The notes beneath the pieces were generated by a model. That model searched no databases. It was not told the origin of the DNA and worked only from the letters and a program-made list of their open reading frames with translations. This document shows, in pieces, positions 1-6,231 of a stretch of 6,390 bases of DNA (the first letter of the stretch is position 1; each line of letters opens with the position of its first letter). Made by a program: the position numbers and the translations under genes. Location: the NCBI GenBank assembly GCA_031279915.1, contig JAITHO010000160.1, forward strand, positions 1 to 6,390, written 5' to 3'. The DNA is from Tannerellaceae bacterium. Lineage in GTDB: Bacteria; Bacteroidota; Bacteroidia; Bacteroidales; Tannerellaceae.

Positions 1-2565
1 CATGGCGCTGAAATTCAAGTCGCCGAACTTATCATTGTAGGTTGCGCCTATCTCCCAGCCGCGATTCTCAAGCTTTCCGGCATTTTGTGCGGGAGCCGAA
101 AGTCCGATGATGAGAGGGATGTTAAGGTTAAGCAATATATCGTCTGTCAGGCGATAATAGTAGTCGGCGTTGATCTCTAATTTATTGAAAATGTTGATGT
201 CGATGCCGACGTTAGTCTGCGTTGTCGTTTCCCAGCTTATCAAACTGTTGGCCATGGCCGTCAGAGCCGCTCCGGAGGTAATGGTCTTGTCGAAAATGTA
301 GTTCGTTCCCAGATTGACGACAGATTGCGCCGGATAATAGCTGGGCAAAGTTTGATTGCCTAACTGTCCGTACGAGAATTTCAGCTTCAGATTATTGATT
401 GTAGGCTTAAGATCGGCCCAGAAATCTTCTTCGCTCACTCGCCAGCCTGCCGATACAGAAGGGAAGGTACCCCACTTATGTCCGTCGGCAAACCTGGATG
501 ATCCGTCGTAGCGCAACACAGCTTCGAACAGGTACCTCTCCTTGAAGTTGTAATTGAAGCGACCGAAGGCCGACTGCAAAGCATAATCGGATGCTGATCC
601 GTTCGACTTCTGATTCTCCTGCCCGCCGGCATTCAGCACCGGATAGTCGGGGAAGGGGAAGATCTCGCGATAGCCTTCGTGCCATTTGTTCCAGAAGGAT
701 TCCTGCTGATAGCCGGCCATGAGCTTGAAGTTGTGCGTGTCGTTGAAGGTATGATTGAAGGTTGCGCTTCCGTTGAACATAGTCCGGAGGTTGCGACCTG
801 TGTTCTCGCGCAGGGTCGACTTGCTTTGGGTTTGCGGATCGGGAGTTCCGTCGTTGAGATAGAGCTGCACTCGTTTGTCCCAGTTCGTGGTGTGGCCTTC
901 CCAATAGTTCACGGCATACTGTCCTTTGATCTCAAGGTTCTTTATCGGAGTATACTTGGCAACAAGATTAATGATGGCCGATGGCTGGGTATTGGTGATG
1001 ATGCCTCCGTCCTTGTAGTAGGCCACCGGATTCACTCCTTGCCATCCGGGTCCGTATCGACCGTCGGCCAGGTATGCAGCTTGATTGGCGGGGATCCTGC
1101 CAACCCAGTTGTATCCGGTGCTCAGCTTTGAGGGCTCCGTAGCGTCCGAATATACCAGAGCCAAGTCGGTACGCACTTCTATCTTCTCCGATATATTGAA
1201 GTCAGTATTGGAGCGCAAGGTGTATCGCTTAAAGTTTGTATTCTCCGTCAAACCGTTTTGCGACAGATAACCTACCTGCGCTATTGATTTGATCTCCTTC
1301 TTCCCTAAGCTTACTGTTACGAAATGGCTATTGATTAAACCATTGTTGGTGGTTGTAGCATCAAACCAGTCCACGTCCGGATAGTTCGGATCGCCTCGGC
1401 GAACGCCATCTTCATACTCTGCAATGTACTCCTCGGAATATTCCGGAGTCATGCCGACTGCACGCTTTGCGATGGAGATGTACTTCATGAAGTCGACAGC
1501 TCCAACGTACTTCGGCACATTGGTTGGTTTGCCTTGGGCAATGTATCCGCTGTATGAGATGTAGGCTTTGCCGTCTTCGGCGCGTTTGGTAGTGATGAGG
1601 ATTACTCCGTTGGCGGCGCGGTTTCCGTAGATAGCGGCCGATGCTGCGTCTTTGAGTACGGAAATCGATTCGATCATCTTAGGGTCAATCGAGTTGATGT
1701 TCGATTCCACGCCGTCGATCAGCACGAGGACGTCGTTGTTTCCCAACGTCGTTTTACCGCGAACACTGATAGTACCTCCGTCGCCGCCCGGCTTACCGCT
1801 TCTTTGAGTTACGACCACGCCCGGCACAAGACCCTGCAAGGCCAATGAGGTTTGGGCCACCGTTCGCTTCTCCATTTCGGGCAGCGACACCGTTGCGACG
1901 GCGCCGGTGAGGTGAGCCTTCTTCTGGCTGCCGTATCCAACGACCACGACTTCCTCCAGCGCTTGGCTATCCTCTGCCAGCGTGATGCGGAAGGTCGTTT
2001 GATTGCCGGTAACGATCTCCTGCGACACGTATCCGATAAACGACACTTTGATGGTTGCTCCGGGAGCCACGTTCAGGCTGAAGTTGCCATCCACGTCGGT
2101 CACCGTTCCGTTGGTTGTGGCGCTTTTCTCTATTATGCTCGCGCCTATAATCGGCTCATTGTTCGCATCGACGACAGTGCCGCTAATGCGTCGGCCTTGT
2201 TGCTGTCCTTCCGATGCTTTAGTTATGAGGATATGCCTGTCCATTATACGGTAGGTGAGGCCGCGATTCTTAACAAATTCATTCAGGATCTCACCAACCA
2301 GCTTGTTGCTGGCAACCAAGGTGACACGCTGACTGTTGCTTATTTCCTCGCTCTTATAGAAAAACAAGAACTCCGACTGCTTCTCTATTTGAGTGACAAC
2401 GTCGTAAAACGTTCCGTTCTTAACGTTTACAGATACCCGGTGTTCCTGAGCATAAGTCCCTGCGGATGCGTACATAACTCCGGCCAATATCATAATGATT
2501 GTTATTTTCATGATGCGCCCTGTTTTTAGACACAAGTTCCTATTGTTTATTCGTTTTTTATACAT
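1..2565 (-). CDS. SusC-like TonB-dependent outer-membrane transporter with STN signalling domain (partial, C-terminus beyond window)
   Basis: This is an outer-membrane TonB-dependent transporter of the SusC/RagA type, which normally works with a SusD-like lipoprotein to import oligosaccharides or other large nutrients. The frame is open from 2565 to the window edge (855 codons); family members usually have about 1000-1100 residues. Visible in order: a signal peptide with a long basic n-region (about 1-39, ending near SAGTYA/QE); an STN domain (about 42-115); a carboxypeptidase-regulatory-like domain (about 125-197, with GTVVDANNEPIIGA); the motif EEVVVVGYG (204-212); and a plug containing LIDGVES and VLKDAASAAIYGNRAANGVI (from 303). 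The barrel includes FGRFNYNFKERYLFEA and RYDGSSRF, hallmarks of SusC. I chose ATG 2565 over ATG 2511 because the 18 extra residues (MYKKRINNRNLCLKTGRI) give the long basic leader common in STN-type SusC proteins. The STN domain and upstream sigma/FecR pair indicate FecI-FecR-type control. The substrate is unknown. Confidence 0.95.
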   Translation of the reverse strand, partial: MYKKRINNRNLCLKTGRIMKITIIMILAGVMYASAGTYAQEHRVSVNVKNGTFYDVVTQIEKQSEFLFFYKSEEISNSQRVTLVASNKLVGEILNEFVKNRGLTYRIMDRHILITKASEGQQQGRRISGTVVDANNEPIIGASIIEKSATTNGTVTDVDGNFSLNVAPGATIKVSFIGYVSQEIVTGNQTTFRITLAEDSQALEEVVVVGYGSQKKAHLTGAVATVSLPEMEKRTVAQTSLALQGLVPGVVVTQRSGKPGGDGGTISVRGKTTLGNNDVLVLIDGVESNINSIDPKMIESISVLKDAASAAIYGNRAANGVILITTKRAEDGKAYISYSGYIAQGKPTNVPKYVGAVDFMKYISIAKRAVGMTPEYSEEYIAEYEDGVRRGDPNYPDVDWFDATTTNNGLINSHFVTVSLGKKEIKSIAQVGYLSQNGLTENTNFKRYTLRSNTDFNISEKIEVRTDLALVYSDATEPSKLSTGYNWVGRIPANQAAYLADGRYGPGWQGVNPVAYYKDGGIITNTQPSAIINLVAKYTPIKNLEIKGQYAVNYWEGHTTNWDKRVQLYLNDGTPDPQTQSKSTLRENTGRNLRTMFNGSATFNHTFNDTHNFKLMAGYQQESFWNKWHEGYREIFPFPDYPVLNAGGQENQKSNGSASDYALQSAFGRFNYNFKERYLFEAVLRYDGSSRFADGHKWGTFPSVSAGWRVSEEDFWADLKPTINNLKLKFSYGQLGNQTLPSYYPAQSVVNLGTNYIFDKTITSGAALTAMANSLISWETTTQTNVGIDINIFNKLEINADYYYRLTDDILLNLNIPLIIGLSAPAQNAGKLENRGWEIGATYNDKFGDLNFSAM

Positions 2566-2644
2566 ACTATTGAATGTTTTTTAGTGATTACTCTTTCTTC
2601 CGAACTTTGTTTTGCTGACAGATAGACGGAAGATTTGTTTACTG

Positions 2645-2694
2645 AAAAAAGTGAGAATCGGGAAATGTTAGCAGCGTTTTCCGATTCGTTTTTT
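2645..2694 (-). terminator. Terminator-like inverted repeat between the fecR-like and susC-like genes
   Basis: Arms at 2655-2665 (GAATCGGGAAA) and 2677-2687 (TTTTCCGATTC) are separated by an 11-nt loop. Read on the minus strand this is a 7-bp G+C-containing stem, one A/C mismatch and three A-U pairs. The RNA then continues with TCAC and six U residues (complement of 2645-2650). It lies about 67 bp past the fecR stop and would end the sigma/anti-sigma transcript before susC. On the plus strand the mismatch becomes a G-U pair and six Ts follow at 2689-2694, so it could act in both directions, although no plus-strand gene is visible. The pairing is seen directly; activity is inferred. Confidence 0.7.
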
Positions 2695-2753
2695 GTGTGG
2701 CTCTCATAATGATTGATGCTCCATAGGCTATTCTGATTTAAGGGTTAAACTTC

Positions 2754-3764
2754 TTATTTTTTCTTTATTCGAATTTCTGTTTCTGTTTGTAGGAAGCTGA
2801 AGTGGTCGTCGTGATTGATTATGCGGAGAACCTCGCGGATGCTCTGGTTCAGGGAAAAGGTTCCTGTGTATTTTATGTCCTTCAGCTCTTCGTCTTCAAG
2901 GTATATGCGGATGTCGTAATAGTTTTCCAGTCGTTTGAAGATTTGGGCCAGGGTTTCGTCCTTAAAGCGATACTCGCCCTTTGTCCATGTGCCGGCGAGC
3001 GAGATGTCGGCCTCTTCCATCATCACTGTTCCGGCTTGGCGATCGAAGTGGACTTTCTGCCCGGGCTTCAGTCGCACGCTGTTGATCTTTTCGCCATTGG
3101 AGGTAAAGGATTCGAGCGTTATGCTGCCGCTGATCAGCGTGACGATATTGTTGTCTTCTTCGTGATAGGCTTCGATGTTGAAGCGGGTGCCGTGCACGAT
3201 AACTGTTTGCTGCTTGAGCTTAACCACGAAGGGGATCCTTGAGTCGTCGGCCACTTCAAACCATGCCTCTCCGTCGACAAATACTTCGCGGGCGGATGAT
3301 GAGAAGCGCGTGGGATAGCGAAGCGTGGTGGCTGCATTTAGCTGTATGCGACTGCCGTCGGATAGCGTCACGATATTGGGCTTGCCGCCCTTTGGGACGC
3401 TGATCTCGGTGTAGGCTGTTGATGATCCTGCCCGACGGCCTATATATTCGCCAACGGCTATGCCTATCAATGCGAAGGCAAGGATAAGGCCTGCATACTT
3501 CATCGTTCGCCTCAGACTATGACGCTTGGCCGGCTGCGAACGGCTAACCGGAGGCTGCAGCTTCAGTTTGCTCTGCATTAGCTGCCAGCTGCGCTCAACC
3601 TCTTCTTCGCTTAAGCGTTTGCGACGTTTAACGGAGTCGAATATTCCTTTCAACTGAAAAAACATCTCTCGGTTGTCGGACACCTCATGCAACCAGGCTT
3701 CCAGCGTGCGGGCCTCTTCTTCCGAAATATCCTGCTGCAAGTAACGGACTATCAATTCTTCCAT
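2754..3764 (-). CDS. FecR-like anti-sigma factor (inner-membrane signal transducer)
   Basis: This 336-residue protein matches the Bacteroidota FecR family in length and layout. A cytoplasmic N-terminal helical region (about 1-80) should bind the sigma factor encoded upstream. A single membrane span follows at about 88-108 (AGLILAFALIGIAVGEYIG), flanked by basic residues (KRHSLRR). The periplasmic FecR domain is about 117-215 and includes VTLSDGSRIQLNAATTLRYP, VFVDGEAWFEV and VHGTRFNIEAY. The C-terminal region, about 266-334 (FKDETLAQIFKRLENYYDI and YTGTFSLNQSIREVLRII), looks like the DUF4974 domain, which resembles STN and should contact the transporter's STN domain. The gene starts 28 bp after the sigma-factor stop, with an AGGA shortly before the ATG, and so is probably cotranscribed with it. 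In this family the protein holds the sigma factor inactive until the transporter binds its ligand. Confidence 0.93.
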   Translation of the reverse strand: MEELIVRYLQQDISEEEARTLEAWLHEVSDNREMFFQLKGIFDSVKRRKRLSEEEVERSWQLMQSKLKLQPPVSRSQPAKRHSLRRTMKYAGLILAFALIGIAVGEYIGRRAGSSTAYTEISVPKGGKPNIVTLSDGSRIQLNAATTLRYPTRFSSSAREVFVDGEAWFEVADDSRIPFVVKLKQQTVIVHGTRFNIEAYHEEDNNIVTLISGSITLESFTSNGEKINSVRLKPGQKVHFDRQAGTVMMEEADISLAGTWTKGEYRFKDETLAQIFKRLENYYDIRIYLEDEELKDIKYTGTFSLNQSIREVLRIINHDDHFSFLQTETEIRIKKK

Positions 3765-3792
3765 CGTTTTCCTATAATTTGTTGTACACTTT

Positions 3793-4380
3793 TCATTTGT
3801 TCTTATTTATTGTACGACTTCCGAAAAAAATATACTTACGCGGCGAATGAGCATGCGATGAAAGCCGCGATTGCAAGGCCTCGCGTATCGTTTTCAGAGC
3901 CTTGTATAGCTGAGCTTCGACCGTGCGCTTCGAGAGATTGAGCAACACGGCTATCTCGCCCGACTTGCGCTCCTCGAGATAGGCCATCACAAATATCTCG
4001 CGGCACCGGGTCGGAAGCTTTTCTATCTCGTCGTATATTGCCGTAAGGCGGCTGTCGTCCATGAAAAGGAAGTCGGGATCGTCGGTATAATACAGCTCCT
4101 CAATTTTCAGTTTGAGGCAAACGGAGTTTTCATATCGCGCCTTAACCTCCTGATGCTTCAAATCGTCGAGGCAGGCATGGCGCACCGCATTGTACAGATA
4201 GGTTTTGATGCCTTCCTTCTGAAAAATAAAGGAATGTTTGTGCCATGCTTTGAGAAAAATATCCTGCACCAAATCTTCTGCCGTTCCGCTGTCAACAAAG
4301 CGGGAGGCATACGAGATCAGTACAGGAGCAAATTTTTTGTAGAGCGTACCAAATATTTCTAAGATTTCTTTTTCCTTCAT
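3793..4380 (-). CDS. ECF (RpoE/FecI-type) RNA polymerase sigma factor
   Basis: A 195-residue ECF sigma factor. Region 2 spans about 9-76, with the core-binding stretch SGTAEDLVQDIFLKAWHKH (31-49) and the -10-recognition part KTYLYNAVRHACLDDLKH (59-76). A variable linker with acidic stretches follows (about 77-112). Region 4 (about 113-169) contains IEKLPTRCREIFVMAYLEER and the helix-turn-helix SGEIAVLLNLSKRTVEAQLYKALKTIREAL. A basic tail of about 25 residues (171-195) extends past region 4. The start is fixed because an in-frame TAG lies three codons upstream of the ATG. The fecR-like gene follows after 28 bp. By family precedent this sigma factor is sequestered by that FecR-like protein and drives transcription of the susC-like operon. 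Whether it also regulates its own gene cannot be told from the sequence. Family assignment is firm; the target promoter is inferred. Confidence 0.95.
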   Translation of the reverse strand: MKEKEILEIFGTLYKKFAPVLISYASRFVDSGTAEDLVQDIFLKAWHKHSFIFQKEGIKTYLYNAVRHACLDDLKHQEVKARYENSVCLKLKIEELYYTDDPDFLFMDDSRLTAIYDEIEKLPTRCREIFVMAYLEERKSGEIAVLLNLSKRTVEAQLYKALKTIREALQSRLSSHAHSPRKYIFFGSRTINKNK

Positions 4381-4427
4381 CCGGAGCTAATAGCGCGTGC
4401 TTTTTCTTTATACACGACTATGTAGCT

Positions 4428-4465
4428 CGATTTACTTACGCGGTACGGCGATTTTTACTTGCGAC
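4428..4465 (-). repeat. Short imperfect direct repeat in the presumed sigma-gene leader
   Basis: On the plus strand CGATTTACTTACGCGG (4428-4443) is followed by the similar CGATTTTTACTTGCGACG (starting at 4449). On the minus strand these read as two CG(T/C)AAGTAAA-type motifs about 21 bp apart, between the candidate promoter and the sigma-factor ATG. An 11-bp match to the first copy (TACTTACGCGG) recurs at 3833-3843, inside the 3' end of the sigma gene. The similarity is visible, but a role as an operator or RNA element is speculative, and chance is a real alternative. Confidence 0.3.
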
Positions 4466-4481
4466 GATTGGCGGGTCGTAT

Positions 4482-4489
4482 CAAATATA
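4482..4489 (-). promoter_or_regulatory. Candidate Bacteroidota -7 promoter element for the sigma/fecR operon
   Basis: The plus-strand CAAATATA reads TATATTTG on the minus strand, matching the TAnnTTTG -7 element of primary-sigma promoters in Bacteroidota. It would place transcription start near 4475 and give a leader of about 95 nt before the sigma-factor ATG at 4380. I could not find a convincing TTTG-type -33 partner at the usual spacing, so the call rests on one element plus position. It lies about 70 bp downstream (in transcription direction) of the tandem repeat array. Confidence 0.4.
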
Positions 4490-4560
4490 TATGGGGCAAT
4501 CGGGCTCGAATATTTTCGCCCCCCAATCCCGTCAAAGACATATCCTTGCGGAGGCTCCAG

Positions 4561-4789
4561 AATTTCTTTCCGGACGCCTCATACGCGTGTATAGCCCCCC
4601 AGGATTTCTTTCCGGACGCCTCATACGCGCGTATAGACCCCCAGAATTTCTTTCCGGACGCCTCATACGCGCGTATAGACCCCCAGAATTTCTTTCCGGA
4701 CGCCTCATACGCACGTATGAACCCCCAGATTTCTTTCCGGACGCCTCATACGCGTGTACAGACCCCCAGAATTTCTTTCCGGACGCCTC
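4561..4789. repeat. Tandem array of a 42-bp unit with a palindromic core
   Basis: Copies lie at 4561-4602, 4603-4644, 4645-4686, 4687-4728 (42 bp each) and 4729-4769 (41 bp, one A missing at its left end). A 20-bp partial copy ends the array at 4770-4789. Unit positions 2-26 (from ATTTCTTTCCGG to CATACGC) are identical in all five copies, whereas nearly all differences fall at unit positions 27-35. Copies 2 and 3 differ only at their first base and carry the perfect 12-bp palindrome ATACGCGCGTAT. Copies 1, 4 and 5 carry variants that weaken it. Each unit also contains TCCGGA and a run of five or six Cs. Because 42 is a multiple of three, all copies keep the same phase and create repetitive open frames on both strands, which I do not regard as genes. 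The array is intergenic, between the upstream operon's terminator and the sigma-factor promoter region. Its function is unknown. Confidence 0.97.
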
Positions 4790-4823
4790 TCGTGCAAAGC
4801 TCTCCCTCTTGTTTTATCCCCAG

Positions 4824-4863
4824 AAAAAAGGCAGAGACGCGAGATAATCGCAGCCCTGCCTTT
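4824..4863 (-). terminator. Intrinsic terminator of the tlpA-like / small membrane protein operon
   Basis: The minus-strand RNA forms a perfect 8-bp stem, AAAGGCAG (from 4863-4856) with CTGCCTTT (from 4834-4827). The loop is 21 nt and contains a possible inner GCG/CGC pairing. The stem runs directly into a U-tract (six As at 4824-4829 on the plus strand). It starts about 33 bp past the stop of the small membrane-protein gene. This is a textbook rho-independent terminator, and it isolates the upstream operon from the repeat array and sigma-factor gene. Confidence 0.85.
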
Positions 4864-4896
4864 CATTGCGCGTGACGCAGATTGCCTCCCCGCGGC

Positions 4897-5091
4897 TTAA
4901 TCTCTGAAATTGCGCTTTACCAGATACCAGACGGCTATGATGTTAATGTCGAGAATCGCTCCGCAACTGCCTGCAAAGAGGGCCAGCCAGGGACGCTCCT
5001 TGTATGTGAGAGCGCATAAAACGATGGCGGCGATGCTGATGGCGACGACCAGGAAGATGATAACGCGCAGGAAAATCTGTTTGCGGCTCAT
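4897..5091 (-). CDS. Small two-span membrane protein, function unknown
   Basis: A 64-residue protein that I do not recognise. It has a basic start (MSRKQ), a first hydrophobic span (about 6-29, FLRVIIFLVVAISIAAIVLCAL), a short polar turn (TYKERPW), a second span (about 34-57, LALFAGSCGAILDINIIAVWYL) and a basic end (VKRNFRD). By the positive-inside rule both termini should be cytoplasmic, making a hairpin in the inner membrane. The ATG overlaps the TGA of the preceding tlpA-like gene (ATGA at 5091-5088), which suggests translational coupling. A good terminator follows shortly after. The coupling and hydrophobic pattern support a real gene. It may assist or anchor a process linked to the upstream lipoprotein, but nothing in the sequence states what it does. 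Confidence 0.75.
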   Translation of the reverse strand: MSRKQIFLRVIIFLVVAISIAAIVLCALTYKERPWLALFAGSCGAILDINIIAVWYLVKRNFRD

Positions 5092-6209
5092 TTCAGAAGT
5101 GCGACTATGCGGTTCTCCAGGTCTTCGCCGTGAAGGTTTTTGGCTACTATAACGCCGTTGCCGTCGATGAGCAGCGTGTGCGGGATGCTGTTAACGCCGT
5201 AGATGGCGGCGGCTGCGCATTGCCAGTATTTTATATCGGAAATTTGAGGCCACGGAAGGCCAAGCTCCTCTATGCCTTTCACCCAGTCTTCGTGCGTACG
5301 GTCGAAGGATACGCCCAGGATTTCGAATCCTTTGGAGTGATATTTGGTGTAGAGATCCTTCAATTGAGGCATGGCACGACGGCAAGGTCCGCACCACGCG
5401 GCCCAGAAATCAACCAGCAACAGTTTGTTTTTCGTCACATATTCCGACAGCTTGTGCGAGGTACCCTTGGGATCGGGCATCTCGAAATCGGTGAAGGTCT
5501 TGCCTATGCCAACCTTCGCCAAGACGTCCAGCCGCTCCGAAATCTGTTGTATCTCCTTCACGGCCTTAAACGTTTCGCCTGCCGCGGCTATGAGCTCGCT
5601 CTGCATATCTTCGGGGATGGTATAGCGGTTGATGTGAAGCACAAAGGCGGCCAGGAGGCTATTCGGATGAGCCGTGATGTAGGCCTTATGGATCTGGTTA
5701 GCCTTGCCCTGCAGTTCGTTCAGATGAGCATCGCCAACTGATACCACATTAGGGTCGTCGCTGGTCAGCATCTCGATCAGTTCGTCCTGGCGAGGAGCGT
5801 ACAGCGTTTCAAGCTGCTGTATGTAGGCATTCAAATCATCGTTCTCTGCCGAACCGCCCACACTTGGCATCACATCCAGCGTTACCTTCAGATTTGAATT
5901 ATCGAGGAGGATAAATGCTACATGCGAATGGAATCCCTCGTAGAGCTCCGAGCGCCTTTCAATCACCCCATTCCCAAAGCGCAGAATCGCAACCACAGGC
6001 GTATCCTGCACTCCCTTAAACGTGAAGGCCCCTTTCGACACCAATACGCTGTCACGCGGAGCCTTTGCGCCGTATTCAGACAAATAAACATACTTGCCCT
6101 CCAAATCCAGATTAGGCACAACGCCGCTTATAGTAAAGCCCGGCTCGCTCTTGCAGCCAGACAATAATGCCACGAGGGCAATCAATAAAACACAAATACA
6201 GTTCTTCAT
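5088..6209 (-). CDS. TlpA-like thiol-disulfide oxidoreductase lipoprotein with N-terminal DUF4369-type region
   Basis: A 373-residue lipoprotein. The N-terminus is a type II signal peptide with lipobox LLSGC and the acylated Cys at 19. Residues about 24-115 (FTISGVVPNLDLEGKYVYLS, then RDSVLVSKGAFTFKGV) look like the DUF4369 domain common ahead of thioredoxin folds in Bacteroidota. A mostly helical, charged middle part (about 125-230) follows. The C-terminal TlpA/AhpC-TSA domain (about 233-373) has LLLVDFWAAWCGPCRRAMPQ with the redox-active WCGPC at 272-276, GFEILGVSFD, and the cis-proline loop SIPHT (Pro 343). A further Cys is at 331. It is expected to act in the periplasm, facing out from a membrane anchor, reducing or exchanging disulfides; its partner is unknown. 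It lies 22 bp after the preceding gene and overlaps the next by 4 bp, so it is probably the middle gene of an operon. The ATG at 6209 is supported by the ideal lipobox position. Confidence 0.93.
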   Translation of the reverse strand: MKNCICVLLIALVALLSGCKSEPGFTISGVVPNLDLEGKYVYLSEYGAKAPRDSVLVSKGAFTFKGVQDTPVVAILRFGNGVIERRSELYEGFHSHVAFILLDNSNLKVTLDVMPSVGGSAENDDLNAYIQQLETLYAPRQDELIEMLTSDDPNVVSVGDAHLNELQGKANQIHKAYITAHPNSLLAAFVLHINRYTIPEDMQSELIAAAGETFKAVKEIQQISERLDVLAKVGIGKTFTDFEMPDPKGTSHKLSEYVTKNKLLLVDFWAAWCGPCRRAMPQLKDLYTKYHSKGFEILGVSFDRTHEDWVKGIEELGLPWPQISDIKYWQCAAAAIYGVNSIPHTLLIDGNGVIVAKNLHGEDLENRIVALLK

Positions 6210-6231
6210 ACTCTTACATTATTTTAATTAT

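Noticed and set aside
476..904. Long plus- and minus-strand frames inside the susC-like gene (for example 476-904 minus, 679-1131 plus, 1852-2529 plus)
   Set aside because: They lie within a continuous minus-strand frame of 855 codons with clear SusC motifs throughout, so they are out-of-frame shadows.
2645..2694. Hairpin as a terminator for a plus-strand gene
   Set aside because: The plus-strand pairing is good, but no plausible plus-strand gene lies upstream of it in the window, so I assigned it to the minus-strand sigma/fecR transcript.
4532..4714. Minus-strand protein of repeated MRRPERN-type units
   Set aside because: This is the other-strand shadow of the same tandem array, highly basic and repetitive, with no independent support.
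4570..4769. Insertion-sequence end or integron attC-like repeats
   Set aside because: No transposase or integrase, no flanking target duplication, and the units are too short and too uniform for attC sites.
4561..4789. CRISPR array
   Set aside because: The spacing is regular, but no unique spacers exist. The segments between invariant parts are near-identical and only about 17 bp long, and no cas gene is visible.
4459..4875. Plus-strand protein with repeated FFPDASYARIDPQN-type units
   Set aside because: The frame exists because a 42-bp unit has no stop in several frames; another plus-strand frame and a minus-strand frame are open across much of the array too. The 41-bp copy breaks the repeat phase, the frame runs through the minus-strand terminator, and no homologue or start signal is apparent.
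5130..5741. 203-codon plus-strand frame opposite the tlpA-like gene
   Set aside because: It is antisense to a well-supported thioredoxin-fold lipoprotein with an intact WCGPC motif, and its translation shows no recognisable domain.
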